NCBI RefSeq assembly: GCF_900496995.4
Contig: NC_044011.1
Span: forward strand, 21,794,041 to 21,858,040
Direction: 5' to 3'
Source of the DNA: Aquila chrysaetos chrysaetos
Taxonomy: Eukaryota; Chordata; Aves; Accipitriformes; Accipitridae
Length of the DNA: 64,000 nucleotides
Positions within the stretch are counted from its first letter, which is position 1. Each line of letters opens with the position of its first letter. Position numbers and translations under genes: made by a program. Shown piece by piece: positions 1-11,400 of this stretch. Under the pieces are notes generated by a model that saw only the letters and a program-made list of their open reading frames with translations, ran no database searches and was not told the DNA's origin.

Positions 1-800
1 ACAACTGACAAAATACACTCATCCAACATGATATTCTGTGACTGCAGGAGTGAAATAAAAAAGTTTTCCTATTGATATTGTTGCATCCTAGGACAGGATA
101 GAGAAGACATCACAAGTAGATATACAGGGGAATTAGGCAGGTAGGCTGTAAAGCAGAGGAGATACATGAAGAGTTATGGATCTACTTTGATTGAAGCAGA
201 ATCCCATGATTGTGTTCAAGCCTTGTGTCTAAAATGTTTGCACAAAAGCACTTAGGCAGACCAGTTGCTTGGAATCCTGGGAGCCCAATGGTGCTTGTCC
301 CAGGGTGACTTTGACCTTCCCCATCTATAGCACAGACACCCCCAGTGCAAGTCCAGGTGTTCTGCAGCCAGCCAACATGCGTGTGCACAACTCAGCCAGG
401 ACCACACTGTGATTTGCCTGCTCACAGCTCAGCACCCACGTAGCATCCAGTGTTAGTACTGCCTGTTACTGGCTTTGTGACTTCAGTGACTGACTTTAAA
501 AAATTAACTTCAATTTCTAGAAGGACTCACTTCTATGAAACATATTTACAAGGGTTATGCATTAACAGTGGTGGCAGAGCAAGAAAGTGACTGACCATTT
601 CTACCTACATACAACTGTTACGCCACTTGAGCCCTTGGTGTCCCATACACAAAAGAAATGCTCTGTAGCTCTGGCATTTCCTATATCATCACCAAGCTGC
701 TTCATGCCATGACAGAGCAGTTCAGCCAGCAATCTGTTTTCAACCCACAAAATGAATCTCCTTGTTCTTTCACAACCTTTAGAAAGAAACAAGCCCTCTT
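1..800. other. Left-edge non-coding stretch
   Basis: AT-rich DNA with no frame that I can tie to a protein family. If the exon candidate just to the right (minus strand, ending near 804) is real, this stretch would be its downstream intron and could hold its next exon. The acceptor-like site read on the minus strand near 359 leads into only about 40 open codons with no recognisable similarity, so I do not annotate it. Confidence 0.4.
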
Positions 801-803
801 ACC

Positions 804-1080
804 TGTTTCAATATGCTGCAGAAACTCCTGTGCTGTCACTCTCTCATGAGGCTGCAGGATGGGCTTGTACAGCTGTCTGGCTTTCGAGCTGTTTTGTTTT
901 AAGCAGGAACATTTGCTTATCAGAGTTAAGCATTCCTTGATGCCTTGCACCAAGTTGGAGGACATCCTCTGAACAAAGGCCACGAAGTCCCGCAGCAGCT
1001 GTATGCACCGTCCACAAAGTTGACCCATTCTTGTTCCAAAAGCAGCACAAAGCAAGAGGAAAAGGAAGGAGCTAGATAGA
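804..1080 (-). CDS. Candidate exon of an unidentified secreted helical protein (partial)
   Basis: I do not recognise this gene. On the minus strand a frame is open from about 1220 down to 804 and ends at a good donor (ACAG|GTAAGAG, phase 1). It encodes a hydrophobic stretch (VCFLSSSFLFLLLCAAFG) that resembles a signal peptide core. About 75 residues follow that look alpha-helical, with cysteines at QLCGRC, KECLTL and KCSCL and an N-glycosylation motif (QNSS). The last residues, AQEFLQHIET, recall the final helix of short-chain cytokines such as IL-15 and IL-21, but this is only a visual impression. No ATG precedes the hydrophobic core in this frame; the first is just after it (MGQLCG), so a start codon would have to come from an upstream exon, or the true frame differs. 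Local composition is more GC-rich and codon-like than its surroundings. A chance open frame is a serious alternative. Confidence 0.25.
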
Positions 1081-1259
1081 AAACAAACTTTCTTCTCAGC
1101 TTGTCCACTTTTCGCACTAACTTGCTGTCTCAGTGTTTGTCCTGTCTTGCAGATGTTAACACTGCACCCTGTGCAGCTGCTGTAAAGCAGACAAGTTTCT
1201 GCATCCAAAAAGCTACATTGCACAACAAGGCTGGTTTCTGCAGATCTCCTAGTCTACAA

Positions 1260-4200
1260 AATATTATTTAAAAGGCTGGATGGGAGCCACACTCAAACAC
1301 CCTCCCTTTGCTTGAAGAAAAATAAAATGATGACCTAAACACATTTCGTGAAGAACAAACAGACTTTAACTCCTGGAGCATCCACCAAAGCCTTCATGAG
1401 GCTAGAAAAGCTCTGGGATAATGGAAAAAGCAACCTCAGATTTTGTAAGGCAGCTTTCCACATGAAAGGTAGGCACCACCTTGTCTGCATGTGTACAAGC
1501 TGCAGCTGCCAATGGGAGAGGAAGATCAAAAAAAAAAAAGGAGCACACGAACAGGTTTTTCCAGTTTTTGCTGAAGCACAGACCAGAACAAAGGCCCTGT
1601 TGGGCAAACAGCTCATAACTCAGTCAACTGAGACTTTGCAAATCAGCAAGAATAGAAAACTGAAAAAAAATACAGTGGCCAAATGAATTTAGAACTATGT
1701 TTTTCTCCTGTCCAGCAAATCCTGCAGAGTGGGCTGGATAAGCTAGCAATGGGAGGATGCAAAAATCATCTGCAGTTTTCATGCAGAAAAAGGTAGCAAA
1801 GGCAAAAAGAGCATTTTTTCTTTTGCTCTGTCCTTTTGCTTAACTCTCCAGTCTGGTGCATGTGCCCACCCTTGGTTGAACAGTTTTACAGATGACCTTA
1901 ATGTAGCATGAAGTGACATTTGTAATATTCTTGAGATTTCCAGTAAAATCTGGTTTGATTCAAGATCACCTTCATTAGGGAACCAGTAGGTACTGGTCTG
2001 CTGAGTGTTGATCACTTTTATTAACTTCTCTTTATCCATGGATTGGATGGATTTATTCTAACTATTGCATTTGATACATTTATTGGTAAGTTTTAGACTC
2101 ATTGTCCTTTAATAGATCTTAAGTTTCTAAACAAATCATGTTTGAAAATCAACCCTTTGTTCTGCACCCATCTCCAAACACTGATGAACAGGGGCACCCA
2201 ACTCTGGTCCATCCAGCTACTGCTGTTTCTTCTCTTACTTACTCAATGTAATTTTCCTGAACACAAATACCATGCGGCACAAATAAACCCACCTACACCG
2301 GTAAACCAAAAGGTATGAGACCTCTATTACACAATGCAATCCCTTACAAAGAATCAAGAGTTTGATTTTTCTGGCTACTTCCTTGACCAGCTCTGCAAGC
2401 CCACTGAGTTCTGATCTCTGATCTCTGTCTGGCTTCTTAATATTATCAAAAGTGAGGCTAATATTCTCCCACCATATCTTCTGGATCCTTTCAGTAGGAA
2501 TCTTCTAAAGTATAGGGAGCCCATGTGATTGTCAGGTCTGAAGCAGGACCTGCCACTGCTTCCTCTTCACCTTTTGCTCATGATCTTCCACCCTTCAGCT
2601 TCCATCCTAAAAGCAGTGAGGTGGCAGATCCCTGGGAACCCATTGCATGCACCTTCTGTCTCTTGCTCTGTCCTGTCTACAGAACTGTAAGGTTTAATTG
2701 TTGTGAGATTTTTTTTTTTTTAAGGTAATTTGAACTGTACTGCACTGAGATGAGAAAAAAACAGGACTGTTTCAATGAGACACTTGTTAGTAATGAATGC
2801 ATTTCTGCAACATATTCTTACTAAGCATTTCAAAATGTATTACAAACATTAAAACAGCTTTCCAATGTATCTGTAAGGAAGATATTCCCAAATTGGTTTA
2901 AAAACAAGTTTCAGAGGTGTTGAGCTCTTGTAACTCCATTTGAAATAAATGGGAGTTAAAGAAATGCACCACACCTGAAAATTAGGCTGTAATTTGCCTG
3001 AAGGCATAAAACTCAGGTGTCCCAATACCTAGTTTGATGATTCAGTCAGGAAATTGTTTTTCTTTGATTTGAAACCACTACTTGAACACCAGTGTAGAAG
3101 GCTGGTTTATGGATCTTCAAATGTCCTCTAAATTCACAATAGCTTCTGTAAAGGTAAAGGTTACAACCATAAGCCCAATGTTTTTGATTAGTTTCATGAC
3201 CTAGATATGTTTTCTTATGTGATTGAACAAAATGTCAGCTCAGGACTGCAGAAATAGAAGGGGAAGAAATTAGTAGTACTGTAATAGTGTTAAACTATTT
3301 TGCTTTTATTCATCTAAAGAACATGTTCCAAATCGTAGAAGCCTTACGCCCCACATCCTGATTTTTTTCAAAGGAAAAAAAATCAGTTCCTTTGTAAAGT
3401 GTTAAAAAAGCCTCTCCAAACCATTTCCATTCAGTTGTGTGCAAAAGAGACTTTTGAGTAGTAACCTTATTGTATGAAGACTACTTGGAATTCTGTACAA
3501 AATGTATTTGGAAGTTTAAATCTACTAGCTAAATAATAGATGAATGCTGTAGCTAAATGGCACTTTCAACAGAGAGCTTCCACTGGTCCAGCATTTTATC
3601 TGCTGTGTAGCTTCTCTGCAAAGGACAGAAAATACTGCTCTTGGGCGCAGTCTGTTAAGCATCCGACACTCACAGTAGGTTTGTTTTGTTTTGCATTAAG
3701 AACAGAAAATCTAAAAATGTATTTATTCACCACTAAATCTGCCATTTTACTCATGCAGCATGCCACTGCTTGAACCACTTCTTGTAATAGAAATTCCTTT
3801 ATCTAGTTCGCAATAGTGCATAACTTTTGATTGCTCAAAAATTGACTGGCACTGGAGAGATGGGCACAAATACTCTTTATATTCCTCTTTCATACGTTAC
3901 CTAGGGCCTTTTCATTCTAACAGGCCCAAAAAACCCTCAGGGTTTGACATGAATATTGGAAAAAATGGGTCAACAGCTTGATTTGGGCTATGGTAGCAAA
4001 TGCTTCCCTCTTAAAGGAAGAAAATGATCGCTCCAGGTTCTGGATTTTAGAAATAGTGTTATCACTGTGATTTTAATCAGTGGAAAAGGATTTTTGGGGA
4101 GTATAGGAGAGAGGCAGGGATTGAGAACATACGGAGTCTTATTTGATTTGTGTGCCAGTCAAATAAGAAAAGAGATACTTAAAGTAATTGAAAGAATGTA

Positions 4201-5456
4201 ATTATTCAAGAATCCAAAACTTTTAAAAAATTGAACTAATTAAATTTGCATGTTATTAATTTGTCCATGTAATTTTTTTATTGCAACCTTTGTCTTATAC
4301 ACGTTTCTTTCACTCTCTTCTCTCACCCTTCTGTTCAGGGGTGAGGAAAACACTGTGCAGTTTAGAAAGCTGTAAGATGATGGCTGTGCATTACTGCTTG
4401 GTTAGCCACAGATTTGATTTAAAAGGTGATAGCTCTCCTAATGCCTAGCAAGTATTTATTGTCCCCATACCTGTAATTAAGGCCTCCTCACTTGTACTAA
4501 TTCAGTGCAACTGCTCTTTACATTGGATGTATGAAATTTTGTGGCTTCAAAAGAACAACAAAAAACAATCAACAAACCAAAGGTCTTAAGTTCTTAAACT
4601 GGATCTACCATTGATAGAACAGTAAAATAAAATAATGAATTACAAAAAAATAGTTGAGGAAGCAGAACAGTTCTAAACCTGGAGTCTGATGTGTGTAACT
4701 TACATTACTACTGAGCTCTTTTAAATATATATATCATAAATATATAAAATAAATATATATTTTTAAATATATATGTGTGTGTGTATCTATGTATGCATGT
4801 ATTCACCATTAAGATTTCAGAAGGTATTCAGGCTGAACAGAAACAGACTATAGTCATTTAAGCAGGGAGGAAGCCAGATGTGAGGACTTGATAGATCCAG
4901 ATTTGTGAAAAGCTGCCAGGGGTTACTTCATTGTATAGCTAGGCAGAGCTTTGTTTGCATTCATTGCAATTTCTGTAGAGTATAAAGGAAGTTGCTCTCA
5001 CTGCATCAAATTCCTTGGCTGAGGTATTTGCTCATCTTCACTCAGAGGGAGAGTGCCATCTACTGAAGCATCCCCTTTACACAGCTCCCTTGAGCCTCGT
5101 CCCGCTCATGGATTGACAAAATCTACCCAAGAGGGTTGTAAAACTGTACAAGGTTTTAACAGGAAGAGAAGCTGCTTTAGGTGGGAATCTCTGTTGTAAA
5201 GTAACAGCTGCATGTAAAGGACCAGGCCAAAGATGGTAAGTAACACCACTGACTTGTGCAAGCCTATGCTCCAGTTTTATAAAGGGATTAAAAACAATCT
5301 CACTCTGGGTTTCTTCATTCTTAGTAAATCTTTGGAAATAAGGTTACATTATCATTTTGTAACACTTAAGAGCAGCATTCCCTGATGGGACAATCCGATT
5401 TCACTGCTGACTATTAACCATGGACTTTCTTACTCATTTCCCCTTTTTACATTAGT
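1260..5456. other. AT-rich intergenic or 3' UTR/intron of an upstream gene
   Basis: No frame in this 4 kb stretch resembles a protein family. It contains several AATAAA motifs (for example near 2284 and 2945) without convincing context, and a dinucleotide-rich tract at about 4722-4800. By synteny with human 6q23 it could be terminal intron or 3' UTR of MAP7 on the + strand. That is inference from neighbours, not from the sequence itself. Confidence 0.35.
4722..4800. repeat. AT/TG dinucleotide-rich microsatellite
   Basis: Runs of (AT)n and TAAATAT words followed by a short (GT)n and GTATG words. This is simple-sequence DNA with no coding content and is likely to vary in length between individuals. 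Confidence 0.8.
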
Positions 5457-5665
5457 GCTCAGAAGACGTGCAAGTACTCAGCAGACTCACTGAATAGTGA
5501 GGACATCTGCTAACAGTCAGTGGGAGTTTCGCTTGGGCCAGTGATGACACAGTATTATCGTGCTGCTTTGTCTTTATGTATCTTCCCGTTGCCTTGAACT
5601 TTGTACTTTATTGGAAATTTTCTGGACTGTTGCTGTATTCAAATAAAGTGGCACTTTGTGTCATG
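5457..5665 (+). other. Candidate terminal exon / 3' UTR end of the upstream gene (MAP7 expected)
   Basis: A pyrimidine-rich acceptor (CCCCTTTTTACATTAG) ends at 5456. One frame after it runs 18 codons to TAA at 5511-5513 and another runs 13 codons to TAG at 5496-5498. About 130 bases beyond the later stop is a canonical AATAAA (5643) followed by T/G-rich sequence. In human the + equivalent neighbour upstream of BCLAF1 on the same strand is MAP7, so this is the expected place for its 3' end. I cannot confirm MAP7 residues here. The exon boundary is weaker evidence than the polyA signal, which could instead end a longer continuous 3' UTR. Confidence 0.3.
5643..5648 (+). terminator. PolyA signal AATAAA of the upstream gene
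   Basis: Canonical hexamer in the context TATTCAAATAAAGTGGCAC, followed within about 25 bases by a T/G-rich element (TTTGTGTC). This looks like a genuine cleavage and polyadenylation site on the + strand. It lies about 2 kb before the BCLAF1 CpG island, so it should belong to the gene to the left. Confidence 0.5.
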
Positions 5666-5699
5666 CCCAGAGCTACTATCTCCTATGATAATAAACACA

Positions 5700-7340
5700 T
5701 AAATTAAAAAGTTTTCGGAGAATTTTTTTTGCTTTGTAGCATAAGATACAGCCTCTAAAACATCAAAGGTAGGTCAGGGGTGCCTACATACCTTAGAAGT
5801 TTGAACAAACTGTATAAAAAAAAAAAAAAATCTGAAATTTTACCAAGTAAATTACCACCCAAAGGCAGGGCATCAAGTATGTGAAGAAGTATACCAGCTT
5901 GCAGGACAGAGGTGAAGGGAGACTTGTCAAGTTGTGTTTCATATCATTACCCTTAGAAAACAACTGTCTTGATGTGTTCCAAAACACAGGTGCACATCCT
6001 GATGTTTTTGCTCATAAGGGGCTGCACTGAAGAATCATACAGCCCATAGCTGAAATGTCAAATTTTTGATAAAACAAGGAATGAACAAAACTTGAAACAA
6101 CTTGCGCTATTTGTCATTAGGCAAATGTATTTGAAATAATTAAAATGTATTTTCAAAAAGTCACACATTACAGTTTGTTTTGTTTTGCTTTTTCTTCTGG
6201 GCCCATAGTATGTTGTCTTAGATACAATGGAGAACTGAAAAGAGTGGAAGTGACTACCCTTTCTGTCCCAATAAGGTATAGCCTGCATATCTCAGAAAAC
6301 AGAGGAGGGCTCTCTGTCACTGAAGGGAAATGACACGAGCATCCCACAGGTCTTCAGAATCATTAAGAACTATGTGTGTGGAGGTTGTGTGCAGCCAATC
6401 CAACAACAGTTCTGGAAACTTTGCCCTAGCAAACTGGCTTCCTCCCACAAGTCCATTATCAAACAGCCTCCACATTAACAGTGCCTTATTGTTGGTTACA
6501 GCAAAAGCTGTAGCACACGCACTACACTTGAGGTACAAGTTAGTTACCCCTACATAAAGGAAAAAGCTTAAAAGGAGAAAGGGAATTGTGTGTCTCTAGG
6601 CCAGGCTCTTCATCAGTTAACCACAACTGCTCAGAACTAAAAACTTTCACTGTGTTTGCTTCAGCACCAGCCACTCGTTAGTTGCAGTCTCCATAGAAAG
6701 CCATGCTTAAAGAACTTAGTGGCCAAAAGAAATAGATCTAAGCAGTGCATTACTTTCCCTAGGCAGGAAACAGCAAACCAGCATTTGGGGATTACGTCTG
6801 CTTCCCATCTTCCGTGCCCTTTTCCTCCATCAGTTGGTTTTGGCTGCCTCCCAGTCACCGTCCCCCGAATTTAAAAACTCGGTTAAAATTGTGCATACGC
6901 ATCCTTTCCTGCTCGTTTTTATTTATAGCTTTTTTCCTTGCCTTACAAATAATATGCATTAGCCTTTTAAAAAAATAAATCGTCTGTGTAAGATTTGAGT
7001 AGCATAAGTTTTAGGACTTACTCAGCCGACGCACATCTTTCTTTGTGCATCAGTCAATATCGTCCACCCACAGCCCTTTGCTGCACTTTTTTGGTGGTAC
7101 AGAAACCCTGCGGGCAGGTTCGTCGGGCACACTTTAACCAAACGCTGCGCTGCTGTTATTGCAACCAAGCGATAGGCACACATCTGCTGCAAAAGCTGCT
7201 GCAGTAAAGCACCGCTGCTGCGATCTCCTTCCTGGTGCAGGGGAGCATCGGGTGCAAATGCCGCTTGACGGTGATCCGCTGCCTGGGCTCCGCTTTACAG
7301 ACAAGCCCTTCCCAGCAACTCTTGTGGATGGATGCGCGCC
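5700..7340. other. Intergenic spacer before BCLAF1
   Basis: Mostly AT-rich with an A15-like run near 5817-5831. GC content and CpG count rise steadily after about 7000 as the BCLAF1 CpG island begins. The open frames here are short and none looks conserved. Confidence 0.5.
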
Positions 7341-8440
7341 CCGTCCAACAGGTAACCAGGCTGCGGCCGGGGGGCCGCGACCCCTCGGGTCGCTCTTTGG
7401 GGAAGGAGAGGGTAAAAGGCGACAGCTTTTAGTCGCGGCGGTGCGGGAGGAGGAAGGAGGAGTTGCAGCCGGCGGGGCATGGTGCCCCGTGGGACAGAGT
7501 GTGTGTGTGTGTGTGGGGGGGGGGTTGTAGGGCAGGGCCACGCCGCTCTGCCGGGGCACAGGCCCGGGGGCGGCCTGCGGTCGGCCGCCAGCGCCGCGGG
7601 CCGCCATCTTCCTTGCGGACGGCTACCCAAAACCAAGATGGCGCCGGGGCTGTGAGCAGTGCCGGTGTTTCCCCGCCCAGGGCGGAAGTGACGCACCCGC
7701 GGCGGCGGCCGCCGCCCCCCGCTCTCTATGGTGGTTTTTTCTTTTTCCCTTTGGGCCCCGCGTCTCTTCCTCCGGCGAGACGGGAAATGGCCGCCGAGCT
7801 GCCATAAGGGAGCGGGGCCGCCGGGAGTTCCGCCCGCCAGGTGAGGAAGGGGCGGAGGGGAAGGGGCCGCGGGGAGGCTTTGCGGGACGGTGGCGCGCGT
7901 AGCCGCGGCCGAGCCGGCCCCGGGGAGCGGGGAGAGATGGCGGGGGGAGCCTGAGGGGGAGCAGCTCGCTCCCCCCCCGCGCCGCTCGCGCCCCCCGCGC
8001 GCGGCCGCATCTCCCGCCTCCCCTCCCCCCGCCTCCGCCGCATTCCCCCGCCCCTCTCCGCCGTCCTCCCCTCCCGCTCCCCTCCCTCCCTCGTCTCTCC
8101 CGCCCCATCACCTCCTCTCGCGCCCCCCCCCCCCCCCCCCCCCCCCGCCCCCCCGGCCACGGGCCCAACCGCTCCCCCGGGGAGGGGCCGGCGGCCGCCG
8201 TCACCACCCTGCCGCGGGCTGCCGCCGCCGCTTCCTGCGGGAGTCGAGCCGAGCCGGGGTCGCTCCTCCCTGGGCCTGGACGGCGCCCCCGGGAGCGAAG
8301 GTAGGGAGGGAAGCGGCGGCGGGAGGCGGCCGCCGAGCCGCCTTGAGCTGGTGCGCGGCTTCGGGAAGCCTGCCGCGGGGCGGGGGGGGGAGCGCGGAAC
8401 GGGCGGCCTGCCCCGTTGGGCCTCCACCCCGGCCGACCTG
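7340..8440 (+). promoter_or_regulatory. BCLAF1: CpG island: BCLAF1 promoter and non-coding first exon
   Basis: About 1.1 kb of very GC- and CpG-rich DNA directly upstream of BCLAF1. It carries two oppositely oriented YY1-type motifs (CCGCCATCTT near 7600 and CAAGATGGCGCC near 7633), and an ETS/CRE-like composite (GGCGGAAGTGACGC) at about 7681. There is no convincing TATA box, as usual for housekeeping promoters. Transcription probably starts near 7640-7720. Two strong donor sites could end the first exon: CCAG|GTGAGG at 7840 and GAAG|GTAGGG at 8300. I cannot choose between them from sequence. A C24 run (8123-8146) and a (GT)n-G10 tract (7499-7524) lie inside the island. The long open frames on both strands here are a by-product of high GC. 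Confidence 0.7.
8123..8146. repeat. C24 homopolymer in the BCLAF1 CpG island
   Basis: Uninterrupted run of 24 C, followed by G and a further short C run. On the minus strand this is a G-tract able to form a quadruplex. Its length may be inaccurate in an assembly because such runs sequence poorly. Confidence 0.85.
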
Positions 8441-11400
8441 GGTTTGCAGCCTTTCCGCCATCCTTGTGGGAGATAGGCCCGCGGAGTTGGCCGTGCAGCA
8501 CTGGTTACAGGAATATAAAATCTCCCCGTTATCCTCGCGGGTGTGACTCTTAAGGAGGGAAACGGTGCTGGGGTGAAAGGATGCTTCCCGGTATTGGATC
8601 AGCCTTTACGCTCGTTGCAGGAACTTCCCCTCGGGCATGACTGCGGTTCCAGTGCTTGTGCCTTAAATGCTATGCTCCTGCTTGCCTCCCTGCGCCTTAA
8701 CTGCCCTGTTTAGAAATGCCTGCAAAAGCCGGCGAGGGGCTGGGGTGGGTTTTATGCGCCTTGCTGAAATGGGCTGTTACATTCACGGTGTTGATCATAA
8801 TGAATACAACCTTTGCAGGATTTTGTCCTTTATTTCTCATTTGCTTTGTAAACCCCCTACTTTTCGCCTTTAATTTTCATATGTAAATCAGATTCTTGTT
8901 TTGTGTGTCATGGTGATCTTTTACCGAGTCAGTACGGCTTGTCACTTGTTTATCTCTGAGATCAAAGTTTTACCTTAACAGTAGCAGTTAAATTTTACTA
9001 CAGAAAGACCCGGGGACATGCAAAACAAAGGAGTTCTTGACACTGCAAGTAGTCACTGCTTGAGTAATGGTTGGTTTATTATAAATAAATAAAAGCATCC
9101 CTTAGAATAGTTGTTCTCAGTGTGGGAAGGATTGATTAAAGAGCGTGGGGTTCCAGGAAAATGCTGTCTAGCTGTTGTCTTTCTCCTTCCTCTTCTTTCT
9201 CCTCTCCGATAACCTCATTGCTTTAGACAAAAGTGGGTAAAATAAGAAGGGGTAAAGGCTCTGGCTCCAAGGTGCACTCCAAGCATGCAGCTTCTTGTGG
9301 GAGGGAGGGTAGGAATTGCTTCCTCCCACTCGTCCCTTTTGATGTTGAGTGACAGGCTGTGCTGAATCGCAGGAAGAGGTTTAATGTGTTACATAGATCG
9401 GTACTTGGGGTGTGACTGCCTCTCTCCTGAGCACTGGCTCCATGGCTTGAGAAAGGCTTTAGTGGGCCTGGCTGTGTGGAGCAATTCCCCAGGTGAAGGT
9501 TGTGGCTGAGGGAATCTTTCTTGAGGGGAAGGGGGAAGTAGGGGCGAGCATGTGCCGTGGGGAAGGGTCTGTTGCCATTGGGGATGCAGAAAACTTGGAG
9601 TGGTGGTAGGAATTTAGAAAGGGTCAGCAGGGAGCTGTTGTTTGGAACTAGGCTGCAGGTATTTGGATGGATTAGATTCGGGCTGGTTGTCAAGGAGAGA
9701 TTGTGGTGCAGGGATTTGAGGAATGCCAGAGAACATTTGGGGTTTGTTTACAAGTAGTGGAGATGGGTGAAGGAAACTACTGAAGAAAGTAAGCCTTTGA
9801 GTTACAACTGTATTCAGTTTATCTTATCTGTGTGAGAGTTTCTCCCAAAGGTATTCTCAAAAAGTGCATCGCTGTCTTGTTCACTGTGCTGGCACTGGCC
9901 TCCATGTAGCCTTGTGGTAAATGGGATCTGGGAGGTGATGCGGCTGAAAAGTCAGCTTTGTCTTTTCATCCAGAGTAGTTTTCCTCTGGATCAGTTCACT
10001 GCTCCAGCTCACCAAGCACGTATATGACTATTGGTCTTGGAACAAATGAGAGAGGGAAGATAGCCTTTTCTGCGGCAGCCTGCTTCTAGTTTATTGCAAA
10101 GAGATTGTGGAAGCTGCTGTGTAAGGGCATATGAAAACACAGTGTTTAAAACACAAAAAAATAACAAGAACGGCTATCCAAAACAATGTTTATCCAAAAC
10201 CATGCTAATTCCTTTTTGTGTATTGACAGAATTCTTAGAACGAGTCACTTTGATGTCTGTGTTTTTAGTTAGAGGAGAAACATGCTTTTGTTTGCCAATA
10301 GTTTTACATAAAAGAACCGCTACCAATCATATGATGGTTTTGCAGAGCTGATTTTACTGTTACTAGGATGCTGTTTTTTGACTTAATTTGCAAATATTTT
10401 ATATTGTTGTCTTTATAGAAATGAATGTATTAGGAAAAAAGGCCTTTGTATGTTTTACTGTTGCAGCTGACTTTTCATGTTGTAATTCTTACATGGGTCT
10501 GTTTTGTTTTTGTAATTGTGTGGATATTATGAAGATGATGTTATACAGCAAGAATATAAAATAGGGGGAAAATATGCTTCCCAGCTCTTAATTTTACATT
10601 CCAGGATAGTTTGGGCAAATTTGCTATGGCATTTTAGTATTTGGAGGATTCTAGTCATTGATGATCTGAGTAGTATGGGTTGACAGTCACTAATGAAATG
10701 CATTCTATTCTTATTTGTGATGTGCTGCTGTTAAGTTTGTGGGCATTTAAAAAAAAGGGAGTGGAAGGTAAAGGGTGGATAAGAAAGCATGACAGATGTA
10801 CAAGCACTGAATAGATGCACTGCTGTCACTGAAAGTCAGTCTTATTATGTGTATTATGAGAGAATATTACAAATTCTGTGGGATTTCTTGAAGACTGTCC
10901 TATCCCCTTTTGTTTTGTCTGATTGTATAATCCTGATTTCTTTTGAAGCCTGAATCTGAATGAAAATGCATTTTGACAACAGCTTGTGAATGACTTTAAC
11001 AAGATTTTGACTTAAATCTTCCTGACAGCTTTAAAGTAATGCTTAAGCAAGAGAAATGTAGACTACTAAATAACTGTAACTGAAGGATAGCTAAAATAAT
11101 GAAGCTAAGAGGAAGCAGTGTTTTGCTAGTTTAAGTGGGTATAACTGTCCTAAAATGTCTTCAAAAATTTCCACGTGGTGTAAAACTTTTAAAATGGCTT
11201 AACAAATAACATTGCATCTGCAGCCTGTGTACCCTGAGAAAACTTTAACGTCAGTGGTGTAGTAAAGACTCTTAAAAATAATGTTTACCAGGAATTGGAA
11301 ACAGTTTTCTTTGTCCTTCATTTTTATTTTAAACACAGCGAATGCTAACAGTGACATTTACTTCCTCATTATTGTGTTGCTTGTATGGGGATGAGCCTGA

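Noticed and set aside
182..388. Minus-strand frame as the next exon of the left-edge secreted-protein candidate
   Set aside because: An acceptor-like site exists near 359, but the continuing frame is Trp-rich, ends after about 40 codons and does not extend the helical pattern.
7623..8501. 292-codon and 233-codon minus-strand frames and a 218-codon + frame in the BCLAF1 CpG island
   Set aside because: They are Gly/Arg/Pro-rich translations of GC-rich promoter DNA on overlapping frames and both strands, with no recognisable domain. High GC removes stop codons.
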